DNA of 64,000 bases from assembly GCA_035937795.1 (NCBI GenBank), contig DASZHO010000062.1:1-64000 (forward strand), in the 5' to 3' direction. Below, in pieces: positions 27,869 to 37,008 of this stretch. The stretch is from JAMQPK01 sp035937795. GTDB lineage: Bacteria; Acidobacteriota; Vicinamibacteria; Vicinamibacterales; JAMQPK01. Position numbers and translations under genes: made by a program. The notes beneath the pieces were generated by a model. The model made no database searches, had not been told where the DNA came from, and worked only from the letters and a program-made list of their open reading frames with translations. Numbering within the stretch: position 1 is the first letter of the stretch; the number at the start of each line of letters is the position of its first letter.

Positions 27869-29143
27869 TCACGCAGTCCTTTTCAGGTGGCGTTCGAAGG
27901 TGGTAACGGCTCGAGCCACGCCGTCTTCGGCCCGGATCCGCTCGCCCAAGGCGGCGGCCCGTTTGTGCATCTCCCCGTCTGTCGTCGCCAGGCGGATGGC
28001 CTCGGCGAGAGCTTCCATTTTCAGGTGCTTTCGCCTGATCGGCTGAGGGCCGACGCCGAGCTCGAAGACGCGCCTGCCCCAGAAGAACTGATCCAAAAAG
28101 AACGGGACGATCACAGTCGGCACACCCGCGCGCAAGCTGGCGGCCGTGGTACCCGCGCCGCCGTGGTGGACGACCGCTGCCACTCGAGGGAGCAGCCAGT
28201 CAAAAGGGACCCAATCGATAGCGAAAATATCGCGCGGCAGCTCGGAGGGACGCAGACCGCCCCACCCCGTGAGCACCATGGCGCGCTGTCCCGTCAAGGC
28301 CAAGGCACCGACGACAGTTCGTGCAAGCTCGGTCGGGTCGCGGTTCGTCATGCTCCCGAAACCGCCGATGTACACCGGGGGAGGGCCATCGTCCAGAAAG
28401 GCGACCAAAGCGGGAGGCGGGGTCCAGTCGGCCGACCGGTCCAGGAACCAATAACCCGTCACGTCGATCCAACTTCCCCAGTCCGGCGGCGGCGGCGCGA
28501 CCTCCCCGCTATAGCAGTACAGCAGCAGTTGTTGCTGCCGATCCAGTTCTCCAAACGGCTCGAGACGTGGCAGCGTCTCAGGACCCAGCACCTCACGACA
28601 GGCGCCGGCTACCCACGGCCGAGCGAGTTGCCAGAGGAGCTGACGCTGCGCATGATAGGACGCCAGGTTGAAGCGCTCACTGAGCGGGAGCCATTTCGGC
28701 ACAAAGTCCACCGGGTACGAACGCGTCGGCGAGACCGGGAAATAAAACGCCCTGACGAGTGGTACCTGCAGCTTCTTCGCGATCGCGTAACCAAACAAGT
28801 ACGGCAGGATGGAGACGATGATCACGTCCGCGTCCTGACACGCTTCCCAGCAGTCCCGCAGCCGTTGGCGCATAAGGGGCGCGTCAACGTCAGTGAATGT
28901 GCGCCACCAGCGGAATACGTTCCGGCCGTCGTCGAGCAATGCCCGCACCTGGCGATTGTCCGCTAGCTCGCGCGGATCCCCCGCGACCGAAGCGAAGTCC
29001 AGGCCGCATCCACGCACCAGAGACTCAAACCCGGGATGCGCGACGATTCGTACGTGATGACCGGCGGCATGCAATCCGGCGCCAAACGCCACGTACGGGC
29101 GCACATCACCCTCGGAACCGACAGTGATGACTCTAATGCGCAC
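27869..29143 (-). CDS. GT1/GT28-type glycosyltransferase (GDVRP subtype)
   Basis: I set the start at GTG 29143, preceded by GGAGAGGGAC; the longer in-frame start at 29173 would lie within the previous gene. The ~424-residue protein has the GT-B layout: RVITVGSEGDVRPYVAFGAG at the N-terminus, YIGGFGSMTNRDP, VVHHGGAGTTAASLRAGVPT and FFLDQFFWGRR for donor binding. It is closely related to the transferase at 24793-26052, sharing SWIDVTGYWFLD-type and HHGGAG blocks. It should add one sugar to the lipid. Immediately downstream is the TylF-type methyltransferase, a likely modifier of that sugar. Confidence 0.92.
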   Translation of the reverse strand: MRIRVITVGSEGDVRPYVAFGAGLHAAGHHVRIVAHPGFESLVRGCGLDFASVAGDPRELADNRQVRALLDDGRNVFRWWRTFTDVDAPLMRQRLRDCWEACQDADVIIVSILPYLFGYAIAKKLQVPLVRAFYFPVSPTRSYPVDFVPKWLPLSERFNLASYHAQRQLLWQLARPWVAGACREVLGPETLPRLEPFGELDRQQQLLLYCYSGEVAPPPPDWGSWIDVTGYWFLDRSADWTPPPALVAFLDDGPPPVYIGGFGSMTNRDPTELARTVVGALALTGQRAMVLTGWGGLRPSELPRDIFAIDWVPFDWLLPRVAAVVHHGGAGTTAASLRAGVPTVIVPFFLDQFFWGRRVFELGVGPQPIRRKHLKMEALAEAIRLATTDGEMHKRAAALGERIRAEDGVARAVTTFERHLKRTA

Positions 29144-29160
29144 GTCCCTCTCCACCCCCG

Positions 29161-31434
29161 CTAGTTCGTGCAAAATTCACTGGAGATCACCTCCTGCGGC
29201 ATCCGTGCGAACAGCTCGAGCCGTCGTTCGAGCTTGGCCATCATGATCTCGAGGTCGGTCGCATCGGGTTGCCGAACAGAAGCGGATGCCTTCTGTGGGT
29301 TGAGGGTCTCGAGAGACTCGCTGATCTGGCAGCTCGCTGCCAATGTTTGCGCATCCGCAATCATCTCGCGCACTGTCGTCACCTTCCGGACTGCGCCGCG
29401 GAATCGCCCGCGTTGGTTCAAACGGTCGACTTCGTGCAGGAGCCCGGCAAAGGTCATCGGTGGCGTGAGGAGCGGAAGGGCCACCAGGTTCGACTGGTCG
29501 GAGACGCGGCCTTTTTTCACCACCACGACGTAGTACATGTACTTCTTGTCCGTTTGCACGGTAGTGTCGAGGTAGAACAAGTCTTGGGTCGCCCCGATTT
29601 GCTCGTACGGGCCGATGTACGTGTCCCGGACTAGATTGCCACTAATCCCGTTCCACGCTTCGATGTTCAGCTGGGTGCGTACCTGGATAGGGAGTCGCTC
29701 CGCGCGCCAGATCTGATACAGCTCGGCGCCGGGCGCCACTTTCCATGACAGCAGAGCGTCGCCGCTTCTGGTCGGCTCGATCTCCAGGCGGTCTGGTGGA
29801 TCGGGCGCAGCGGACCCGTGAGGAGCAGCGCGAAAAATGGCGAGTCCGTAGTAGTCGTTCACCGTGCCGAAAAACGCGCCGTGTGGCGTTGTCGCCATCG
29901 TCCGGATGCCATAGTCGAAACGGCCGCCGAAAGGATCGGAAGCGTCGGCAAAGCCGTTTGTGGTGATTGCGGTGTAGTACCAACCGTCGTTCGTTCGATA
30001 GAGGTGAGCCCCCATGTTGTGCTGCAGCAGTGGGCCATACACGGGGTCGTTCTTCGATCCGACGCTTCCGTTATAGGTCCCGATGAACAGGGACCCATAG
30101 ACATCGTCCATTTGCCACGCGTGATCGTTCATGCTATGGCCGAATCCGACATCCAGGCCGCTGAGCGGATACTTCCATTCTGAACCGCCGTTAGACGATG
30201 GAACAGCGCGTGGTTGCCCGATCACCAGGTCCCATGTATCGTCAGGGTTGATGCGTACAATCTCGGTAAACGACGCGGTTCCCACGTACAGGCGGCCGTG
30301 GTATTCATGCATGCTCACGACGGACCTGCTGGCGAGCCTGGGGTCCGGATGGTATGCACCGCTCGGTATGACCGTGACGAACTCGTACGGGGGTGTTCCT
30401 TCGGCGCGCGTTTTGATGACTGAGTAGCCGGCGCCTACCGGATCGAATGTCCCCAGGTACAGCCACCCGTTGAACGACGCCATTTCGTAGAACACTAATT
30501 CCGGCGGAGCGGCCAGGAACCAGGCGTCATCGCCCTTGGCTGGGTCAGCCGAGCCTATGAGCGAACCCTGGCCGAAGATTGGGCCCGAGAGCACGAAGAG
30601 CTTTCCCGCGTGGGACACTGGCGACCGAAAGCTGGAGTGGTCAGAGTTGAAGGGCAAGTCACCCAGAAACGTTCCTGGATTCTGCGGAATCGGCGTGAAA
30701 TTGAGGCCGTCGGTGGTGCGCAGGATACGCGGCGGCGGAATCTTCGTGCTATCCCACATGACGGCGGTGTTCACGCCGAACGCGTACAGGGCCTCCGTGC
30801 CATCGGGATCCGTATGCGGCGCCATACCGCGGAAGGTCATCTCGAACGGTAGCTTCTTCCCTGGGCGGCCGGGGTTATCGAGTTCAAGGGGCGATTGGAA
30901 CACTCGCGACCAGGTGTCAACCTGATCCCGCTCGCGGTCGCGCTCGCGTGCGTCCGAGCCGGAGCGACCGTCTCGGCCGGGATCGCGGGAGCCATCATCG
31001 CGATCATGGGAATCGTCACCCCAATGGGGGTTGTCGACGCCTGGTGTCCAGCGCCAGATCTCGGCCTGAAGGGAGAGGTCCCCACCGTCAGGTGGGCACG
31101 ACAGATCGGGATCCGGGGGAGGATAGGGAAGAAAGGTGTCGGCAAATTCCCGGCTGATGACCCCGGCCGCGAATTGCCAGATCGCAAAGAGGCTGGTGCA
31201 CACCGCAGCTCGACCCGTGCCGACGTAGAGGGCGCCGTGCCACCACACCATGGACTGGGCCCAGCTGTTGTTCCGGTCGCCGAAGCCCCGAGGCGCCGCC
31301 TGCTGGAAGTCTTCGGCCGTGATCGGCCGGGCGCCGGACTCGTGTGCCTGCGCTGCCGGACTGAGGTCGATAATCGCGGCAACCGCCAGCAGAGCCGTCA
31401 TCAATGCCGCAAGTGCGTACCGTCTCGTCTTCAT
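29161..31434 (-). CDS. secreted beta-propeller-like protein with C-terminal FnIII-like segment
   Basis: The start is placed at ATG 31434, where MKTRRYALAALMTALLAVAA and the AQAHE cleavage region form a signal peptide; the longer frame to 31599 overlaps the previous gene. The ~757-residue product has repeated strand-turn units such as MVWWHGALYVGTGRA, SFNGWLYLGTFDPVG, YHGRLYVGTASFTEI and VYGSLFIGTYNGS, the pattern of a six- or seven-bladed propeller. Residues ~640-740 resemble an FnIII/interaction segment (SGDALLSWKVAPGAELYQIW). A strongly charged insert rich in Asp/Arg (nt ~30,905-31,015) interrupts an early blade. The role is unknown; a binding or scaffold protein for the exported product is possible. 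Confidence 0.75.
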   Translation of the reverse strand: MKTRRYALAALMTALLAVAAIIDLSPAAQAHESGARPITAEDFQQAAPRGFGDRNNSWAQSMVWWHGALYVGTGRAAVCTSLFAIWQFAAGVISREFADTFLPYPPPDPDLSCPPDGGDLSLQAEIWRWTPGVDNPHWGDDSHDRDDGSRDPGRDGRSGSDARERDRERDQVDTWSRVFQSPLELDNPGRPGKKLPFEMTFRGMAPHTDPDGTEALYAFGVNTAVMWDSTKIPPPRILRTTDGLNFTPIPQNPGTFLGDLPFNSDHSSFRSPVSHAGKLFVLSGPIFGQGSLIGSADPAKGDDAWFLAAPPELVFYEMASFNGWLYLGTFDPVGAGYSVIKTRAEGTPPYEFVTVIPSGAYHPDPRLASRSVVSMHEYHGRLYVGTASFTEIVRINPDDTWDLVIGQPRAVPSSNGGSEWKYPLSGLDVGFGHSMNDHAWQMDDVYGSLFIGTYNGSVGSKNDPVYGPLLQHNMGAHLYRTNDGWYYTAITTNGFADASDPFGGRFDYGIRTMATTPHGAFFGTVNDYYGLAIFRAAPHGSAAPDPPDRLEIEPTRSGDALLSWKVAPGAELYQIWRAERLPIQVRTQLNIEAWNGISGNLVRDTYIGPYEQIGATQDLFYLDTTVQTDKKYMYYVVVVKKGRVSDQSNLVALPLLTPPMTFAGLLHEVDRLNQRGRFRGAVRKVTTVREMIADAQTLAASCQISESLETLNPQKASASVRQPDATDLEIMMAKLERRLELFARMPQEVISSEFCTN

Positions 31435-31481
31435 AGGTAACCTGCTCCCGATTCTTACGCTCATTGCATGGAACACTGACG

Positions 31482-32663
31482 TCAACGGGCCCCGACCCGA
31501 GAACGGTTGCCGCACGGGCCCTTGAAGGTGATGATCGAGGCCTCCACCTCGGGAAAGAAGAGGTGGAGAGCGGAGATCGATCTGCCGTCGGGATACCATT
31601 CGCCGTTGGCCGCTACCCCTCCTCTTTTGTCGTAGTCCGGATAGCCAGGTGAATTGTAGTGAGTGAGCTGCTGAAGCCCGCTGCCGTCTTTATTCATCAA
31701 CATGAATTCAGTCTTGAGGAAAAGGAAGTTGTGCGACAACCGGTTATTTCGGAACGGATACGAGCTCATGAAGAAGATCTTCTCGCCGTCGGGAGAGAAG
31801 ACTCCGTGCTCGTCCCATACCCCCGGAGTGTTGGTTAGATTGCGGACGCTGCCTGTGGTGATGTCAAGAACGTACTGATCCTGCCCCTGCGGGTCCTTCA
31901 TCCCGATGTCGGCTGTGATCACCAACGACTTACCATCGGGCGCGAAGTTGCCGGGCTCGACCCAATTGGCGCCAGCCGGCGTGATGTTTCTGAGATTGGC
32001 GAAAGAAGGCACACCGTTTCGGTCTTCGCGGAAGTCGGCCAGTATGAGTTCCCAGCGGCCGAACAGGTTCTTGAAAACGTTGCCATCGACGATCTGCGCC
32101 CACACCCCCTGTTTGCCATCGGGAGTGAACGGGATGCCAGTGAACCCGTCGCCCCGCTGGCTGCCGCCGAAGTCCGAAAGCCGGTGCCACTCGCTGCCGT
32201 CGGGTCGCGTGGCGTAGATGTTCACAAACAGGCCTGACAGTATCCAGCCTTCGATCATGCTCTTTGTATAAATGAGCGGCTTCTTGTACTCGTCCCGTTC
32301 GGCGGCGAGCAGGATCCACTTACCGGACGGGTGCCAGTGCGGCTGCTGCTTGTGGCGTTTGACTGCCGGGCTGTTCGGGCGCTCGCTGCATGTGATGCAG
32401 GTGGGACTGTTGCTCCCTTTCGCACCAACATAGAGCTGGTAAGTGCCTGCCGCGTCCTTCTTGTTCAGAACGTATTGCTCGCCGGTAGGAGACCACATCG
32501 CAAGCCCATCCGCATGCGCGATGTCTCGAACTTCGCACTCCGGATCGCCAGGCGCGCCGGCATCTGGTCGTCTCTGCGTCGCGGATGTACCGGCATGATC
32601 AGAGGTCGAAGCGCAGCTAAGACCGAGCTGGACAGCGAGCAGGATGATCGCGTTCGCCTTCAT
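31482..32663 (-). CDS. secreted TolB-like (PD40) beta-propeller protein
   Basis: The 393-residue protein starts with MKANAIILLAVQLGLSCAST, an export signal with a Cys that could be lipidated, although the lipobox is imperfect. The remainder is a WD40-like PD40 propeller: AMWSPTGEQYVLNK, PHWHPSGKWILLAAER, FTPDGKQGVWAQ, NFAPDGKSLVITAD, VFSPDGEKIFFMSS and WYPDGRSISAL are successive blades. These proteins act in the periplasm or outer membrane as binding platforms or are linked to hydrolases; there is no enzyme domain here. The ATG overlaps the end of the glycosyltransferase upstream by 4 bp, so it belongs to the same transcript. Confidence 0.82.
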   Translation of the reverse strand: MKANAIILLAVQLGLSCASTSDHAGTSATQRRPDAGAPGDPECEVRDIAHADGLAMWSPTGEQYVLNKKDAAGTYQLYVGAKGSNSPTCITCSERPNSPAVKRHKQQPHWHPSGKWILLAAERDEYKKPLIYTKSMIEGWILSGLFVNIYATRPDGSEWHRLSDFGGSQRGDGFTGIPFTPDGKQGVWAQIVDGNVFKNLFGRWELILADFREDRNGVPSFANLRNITPAGANWVEPGNFAPDGKSLVITADIGMKDPQGQDQYVLDITTGSVRNLTNTPGVWDEHGVFSPDGEKIFFMSSYPFRNNRLSHNFLFLKTEFMLMNKDGSGLQQLTHYNSPGYPDYDKRGGVAANGEWYPDGRSISALHLFFPEVEASIITFKGPCGNRSRVGAR

Positions 32664-33982
32664 GCGGCTGTCGCCGGTACCGGCGCCTCTTTCGCAAGCT
32701 TCTCAAGCAGCTTACCCGCCCCCGCTGGTCCAGGCGCCTCGGCGAATCGACGCGCCATACGCCGCGCATTTTCGCGGAAGGCCGGCTCGTCGAGCAGCCG
32801 CATGACCGCCGCGCGCACCCGATCAGGAGTGCAACGGCGCGGCGCCAGACGCAGCCCCACCCCGGCTTCGACGACGCGCTGAGCGTTATCACTCTTATCC
32901 CAGAACGTGGGCACCACCACCAGCGGCACCCCGGCCTTGAGCGAGGCTAATACTGTGGCCGCTCCACCCGTTGTCACGATAACCGCGCAGCGCGGGAGGA
33001 GGTCCTCGTGGCTGACCCAGCGCTCTACGTGAACATTTGCCGCCAACGAGTGAAAGCCGAGCGTTACTGGATCGCGGGATTGGGTGCCGGTCGTCAGGAT
33101 GACCTCCATCGGTTGATTGGCGAGCCCCTCCGCAGTCGCGCGGAGCAGAAACGGCTCCTGATACTGCGCAGTCCCCTCAGTCGCATGAACCCACGGTCGG
33201 TCGACCGGCAGTGCATCCAACCAGTCGAGTGGCGCTGCACCCGCAGGCCTGGTCCAGACGCACGGGCCGATGTAATGCACATTGGCCGGCTGATCGCGAC
33301 GGTTGTAATCGAGCTCCGGTACGCTGGGAATCAGGTAGAGCGGCAGGCGGCCGGTGAACGCATTCACCGAACAACCCATTGGACGCAGGCCATACCGTGC
33401 CCTGATGTGATTGACGTGGCGGCGCATATTATTTGCGACGATGTCCACGCCTAGTTGCGCCACGCGCGCGAGCAGGCGGGTTCGTAAGGTCCGCGGCGGT
33501 GGCAGACCCGGACCCCAAGGCGGCGCATCGGGCCCAGGAATCATCGATCCGATCATCTGAGTTAAGAGGGCAACCGGGATGCCGGTCAGCTCCCACACAA
33601 CTAAAATCGACGCCCATAACGCCGGATCGGTGATGATGACGTCCGGCCGCCACGTGCGGATGATTGACCGCAGGTCGGCAACCATCTCCGGGATGGAACC
33701 GGCAAGCATGTCGCGATACGCCGTCATCGCGACCGACAGCGTTCGATACTTCGGCTGCGTGGCGGGCACCTCGGCCTCGAGCGCATGGATCCGTTCGTAG
33801 CGTCGCTGGTCCACGTGATCGAAGGCGAAGAGTGTGAATCCCTCACCCTCGACCACCGACCGTGCTGACTCGTGGCTGTAGAAAGCCACGTCATGACCTC
33901 GCTCCCGCAGCGCGTGAGCCACACTGATCTGCGGGTAGAGGTGGCCAACAAACGGCCAGCATGTCACGAGAAAGTGCGCCAT
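32660..33982 (-). CDS. MGT-like GT1 glycosyltransferase (TTGG subtype)
   Basis: The real start is the ATG at 33982, sharing one base with the stop of the upstream transferase (TGATG); a longer open frame to 34258 is only read-through of that gene. The 440-residue protein opens with FLVTCWPFVGHLYPQISVAH, the macrolide-GT-like acceptor domain with its GH motif. It has the donor site WVSHEDLLPRCAVIVTTGGA, then AGVPLVVVPTFWDKSDNAQR. Compared with usual family members, the donor His of HxGG is Thr (TTGG) and the DQ pair is DK. This could change the donor sugar. It is paralogous to 33982-35394. Confidence 0.9.
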   Translation of the reverse strand: MAHFLVTCWPFVGHLYPQISVAHALRERGHDVAFYSHESARSVVEGEGFTLFAFDHVDQRRYERIHALEAEVPATQPKYRTLSVAMTAYRDMLAGSIPEMVADLRSIIRTWRPDVIITDPALWASILVVWELTGIPVALLTQMIGSMIPGPDAPPWGPGLPPPRTLRTRLLARVAQLGVDIVANNMRRHVNHIRARYGLRPMGCSVNAFTGRLPLYLIPSVPELDYNRRDQPANVHYIGPCVWTRPAGAAPLDWLDALPVDRPWVHATEGTAQYQEPFLLRATAEGLANQPMEVILTTGTQSRDPVTLGFHSLAANVHVERWVSHEDLLPRCAVIVTTGGAATVLASLKAGVPLVVVPTFWDKSDNAQRVVEAGVGLRLAPRRCTPDRVRAAVMRLLDEPAFRENARRMARRFAEAPGPAGAGKLLEKLAKEAPVPATAA

Positions 33983-35394
33983 CAGTACCGGCCTCGCGCT
34001 GTCTTCCGAGTCAGCATCGCGGCGCCGACCGCCTCGCGTGTTGTCGAGCGGTCGCTGGCGGAGGACGCTGAGGCCAGCGGCGCCGCAGGTCGATGCGGCC
34101 CGCCGTGCCGGTGAATGGCGAGGTCTTCGAGCAGATTCGCGGCCTGCGGAGCACCTCCGTAACGCGCAAAGTCGGCCGCGAGCCGCCGGGCGTTCTGCCG
34201 AAATGACTGCTCTCGCAGCACACGCTCGACTGCTGTGCGAATCGCCTCGGGCGTGCACTGACCAGGCGTCAGGCGCATGCCCGCCCCAGCCTCGGCAACT
34301 CGCCAGGCATTCTCAGGCTGGTCCCAGGCCATCGGCACGATAACGAGCGGCACCCCTGCAGACAAGGTAGCGAGAACGGTGCCCGTGCCGCCCGTGGTCA
34401 CGACAACATCTGCGCGGGGAAGCAGCTCGATATGAGGCACCCACTGTTCGACCCGCGCATTCGGCGGAATTGAGCCAAGCCCGAGACTTCGCGGGTCTCG
34501 GTGCCTACCTGTCGTAGCAATGACCTGTGCCCGCAGAGACGCCAGCCCCTGCAAAGCCCCGCGCAACAAGATCGGCGGCTTCGAATGCATCGTCCCCTCT
34601 GTCACATAGACGACGGGGCGGTCCCGTGGCAGATCGGTCAGCCACGGCGCGGGCGGAGCAGCGCCGGGTTTGTCCCACTGGCACGGACCGACGTAGCGCA
34701 CCGACTGCGGCAAATCGTGCCGGGAACGGTCGTAGGCCGGCGTGCTGGGCATCAGGTAGAGAGGCATCCGCCCCGCAAACGCCGTGACGGACGTGCCCAT
34801 GGGCGCCAAACCGTGGCGCGCGCGAAGTACTTCGGCGCCCCGCCGCACGTCGGCCGCGACTACGTGCGCCACCGAGCGGAGCACGCTGCGGCCGAAACGT
34901 GCGAACCGTCCATGAGCACGCGGCAAGGGAACTCCCAGGATGGGGCCCTCGGGTCCGGGCAGCATGCACGCCCCGACGTACGACATGATGGCTAGCGGAA
35001 CTCGCGCAGTCTCCTGAAGTACGAGCAGCGGACCCCACATCGCCGGATCGCAGACCAGCACGTCGGGACGCCAGGCGGACAGAACCACTGCCAGGTCCTC
35101 TAATTGCCCCTCGACCGTTCCCAGGAGCCACTCGCGCAGCAGCGCCTTGCTCTGCCGAGCCTTCCGCCACTGCAGGCTCTGCGCATCGAGAGCGAGCACG
35201 ATCTTCTCGACCCGTTTCTCATCCACCGCCTGGAACGGGAAGCAGCGAAACCCCTCGCTTTCGAGCGACGGCCTGATAGAGTCGCCGGTATAGAAAGCGG
35301 TCTCGTGCCCGCGGTTGCCGAGGGCATGGGCAATTGGAACGTTCGGATGTATGTGCCCTGGATAGGGCCATACAGTGAAGAGGAACCTCGCCAT
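33982..35394 (-). CDS. MGT-like GT1 glycosyltransferase (TTGG subtype)
   Basis: The 470-residue protein starts FLFTVWPYPGHIHPNVPIAH, the GT-B acceptor half. Its donor half includes VVYVTEGTMHSKPPILLR, WVPHIELLPRADVVVTTGGT and VPLVIVPMAWDQPENAWR. TTGG replaces the usual HxGG, as in the neighbouring paralog, while the DQ pair is kept. The C-terminus extends ~35 residues past the typical end and is rich in Ala, Arg and Ser. It is one of four transferases in the cluster, and two of each sub-type argues for an oligosaccharide or two glycosylation sites. Donor and acceptor are unknown. Confidence 0.9.
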   Translation of the reverse strand: MARFLFTVWPYPGHIHPNVPIAHALGNRGHETAFYTGDSIRPSLESEGFRCFPFQAVDEKRVEKIVLALDAQSLQWRKARQSKALLREWLLGTVEGQLEDLAVVLSAWRPDVLVCDPAMWGPLLVLQETARVPLAIMSYVGACMLPGPEGPILGVPLPRAHGRFARFGRSVLRSVAHVVAADVRRGAEVLRARHGLAPMGTSVTAFAGRMPLYLMPSTPAYDRSRHDLPQSVRYVGPCQWDKPGAAPPAPWLTDLPRDRPVVYVTEGTMHSKPPILLRGALQGLASLRAQVIATTGRHRDPRSLGLGSIPPNARVEQWVPHIELLPRADVVVTTGGTGTVLATLSAGVPLVIVPMAWDQPENAWRVAEAGAGMRLTPGQCTPEAIRTAVERVLREQSFRQNARRLAADFARYGGAPQAANLLEDLAIHRHGGPHRPAAPLASASSASDRSTTREAVGAAMLTRKTARGRY

Positions 35395-35406
35395 CGTTCG
35401 ACTCTC

Positions 35407-37008
35407 TTAATCCACGTAGCCCAGCGCCTGCAGGCGCCTCAGAATCTCGCTTTCTGCCTCCGCATCCAGCTCGGCCGCAACCATCTCCGGCGTGTGGACA
35501 GGTCCATCGTCCGAATACCTTGGCGGCCGCGTGCCGAGGACAGCCGGATCCAGAGCCTCCGACACGAAGCGCCCTTCCAAATTCGGCGGGATCGGCAAAT
35601 CGAGCGCGTGGAGAAGCAAGGGCGCTACATCAAGGATCGACAGTGGTTGGATCCGGGCGCCCTTGTTTACGCCGGGACCGGCGAGGACCAGTACACCGTC
35701 AGGCCTGTGGGTGCCCGTCGGCAGCGGTCTGCGTCGCGCAGGATCCGGCGAGTCCAAAATTGAAATCAGACCGCCATCAGCGAGCTCCAGTGTCAGATCC
35801 GGGGCCAGAGAGAGGTTCGGTCCCGTGAAGATCTCCTCCCGCGTCCACACACGTGCCACCACTGCTTCGCCTGACTCCGGGTCCCGAATCTGCAGAAGAT
35901 CCGAGGCCAAATCGTCTCGAAACGCCTTGTACTCATCCGCGGATACCCCGTGCGGGTGCGTTTGGTCGGCGTGAACGATATGGATGCCGTTTCCGCTCGG
36001 CAGCGGCGCGAACGCCCGCGTGCGAGTCCAATCCATCTGAAAGACATGGCGCGCCATCTGGTTCAGTCCGAGCGCCGTCGCTCCCACGCTTGCTGGCGCC
36101 TCACCCGGCTGCCACGCAAGGCGGCCGGTCTGACGCAACCAGGCATTCACGAACAACGTACGGACCTGCGGCCCGAAGCCGTGGTCCGAGGCGATGAAGA
36201 CGCTGGCCTCATCGCCAACGACATCCAGTAGTTCTTCAATGCGGCGGTCCAGCTCGCTGAAGTATTCGCGGCACTTGTCGCGGACGCGAAGCTCCCAATC
36301 CGAGGCGAGCGCTCCCGTCATCTTTGGGTCGATAAACCTCCAGCAGAGGTGCTGGATCTTGTCGACGCCGTCAAACAGGACGGCGGTGAAGTCAGCCGGC
36401 TCCTTCTCGGCAAGGTAGCGCGCAATGTCGACCCACTGCCGCTCCCGGCGGATGTGCATGTCTATCCACGGCTCGTATTCGGCTTCCTCGCAGCCCTCGA
36501 TCGCCTTCGCCTCCTGCGTCATATCGAGTGCCAGCTCACGCGCGTTGAACGATGGCAGCGTGCGTAGTCGGTCGAAGAGCCCCTCCGGATGACATCCGAG
36601 CCTGAGCTGCCGCCACGGCACGAACCCACCGGGCACGATGTGACCGGCAACCTTCGGCGGCGGAAACGTGAGCGGAAAGTTCAAGACGGTCGATCGCAGC
36701 CCTGCGCTGTTGGCGAACGACCATATCGTCGGACACGCGACGTCATGCGAGGTGAGGAAGCGGAACAACGGGCTCGATTCCCCGTCCTTGCGAAAAAAAT
36801 CGAAAATGCCGTGTGATCCTGGTCCCCGACCGGTGACGAGCGAGGTCCACGCGGGTGGCGTCAGGGCCGGCACCGTCGATCGGAGGGTTGCGCGCACGCC
36901 CGAGCCAATCACGTCGCGCAGCACGGGCATCGCGCCCTCTTCCATCAGCGGATCGAGGAGGTCGAACGTCGCGCCATCGAGTCCGATCAGGAGCACCTCG
37001 CGCGTCAT
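35407..37008 (-). CDS. alkaline-phosphatase-superfamily phosphodiesterase/nucleotide pyrophosphatase-like protein
   Basis: The start at ATG 37008 overlaps the ACP stop by 4 bp (ATGA); the extension to 37086 is discarded. The ~533-residue protein has the metal and nucleophile motifs of the type I phosphodiesterase (NPP) branch: LLIGLDGATFD (metal Asp), STVPALTPPAWTSLVTGRGP (nucleophile Thr in LTPP), SVFIASDHGFGPQ (Asp and His ligands), and GTHRPDGVLVLAGPG (third His). There is no signal peptide, which suggests a cytoplasmic enzyme. These enzymes cleave or transfer phosphoester groups, including sulfate/phosphate and phospholipid head groups. Coupling to a free ACP gene is unusual. A paralog lies at 55936-57315. 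Confidence 0.88.
   Translation of the reverse strand: MTREVLLIGLDGATFDLLDPLMEEGAMPVLRDVIGSGVRATLRSTVPALTPPAWTSLVTGRGPGSHGIFDFFRKDGESSPLFRFLTSHDVACPTIWSFANSAGLRSTVLNFPLTFPPPKVAGHIVPGGFVPWRQLRLGCHPEGLFDRLRTLPSFNARELALDMTQEAKAIEGCEEAEYEPWIDMHIRRERQWVDIARYLAEKEPADFTAVLFDGVDKIQHLCWRFIDPKMTGALASDWELRVRDKCREYFSELDRRIEELLDVVGDEASVFIASDHGFGPQVRTLFVNAWLRQTGRLAWQPGEAPASVGATALGLNQMARHVFQMDWTRTRAFAPLPSGNGIHIVHADQTHPHGVSADEYKAFRDDLASDLLQIRDPESGEAVVARVWTREEIFTGPNLSLAPDLTLELADGGLISILDSPDPARRRPLPTGTHRPDGVLVLAGPGVNKGARIQPLSILDVAPLLLHALDLPIPPNLEGRFVSEALDPAVLGTRPPRYSDDGPVHTPEMVAAELDAEAESEILRRLQALGYVD

Noticed and set aside
27563..28966. 467-codon plus-strand open frame
   Set aside because: It crosses two clear minus-strand genes (TylF-type methyltransferase and glycosyltransferase) and has no recognisable motif.
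33983..34258. longer N-terminus for the glycosyltransferase at 32660
   Set aside because: The extension overlaps the upstream transferase; the ATG at 33982 shares one base with its stop and begins the conserved GT-B start.
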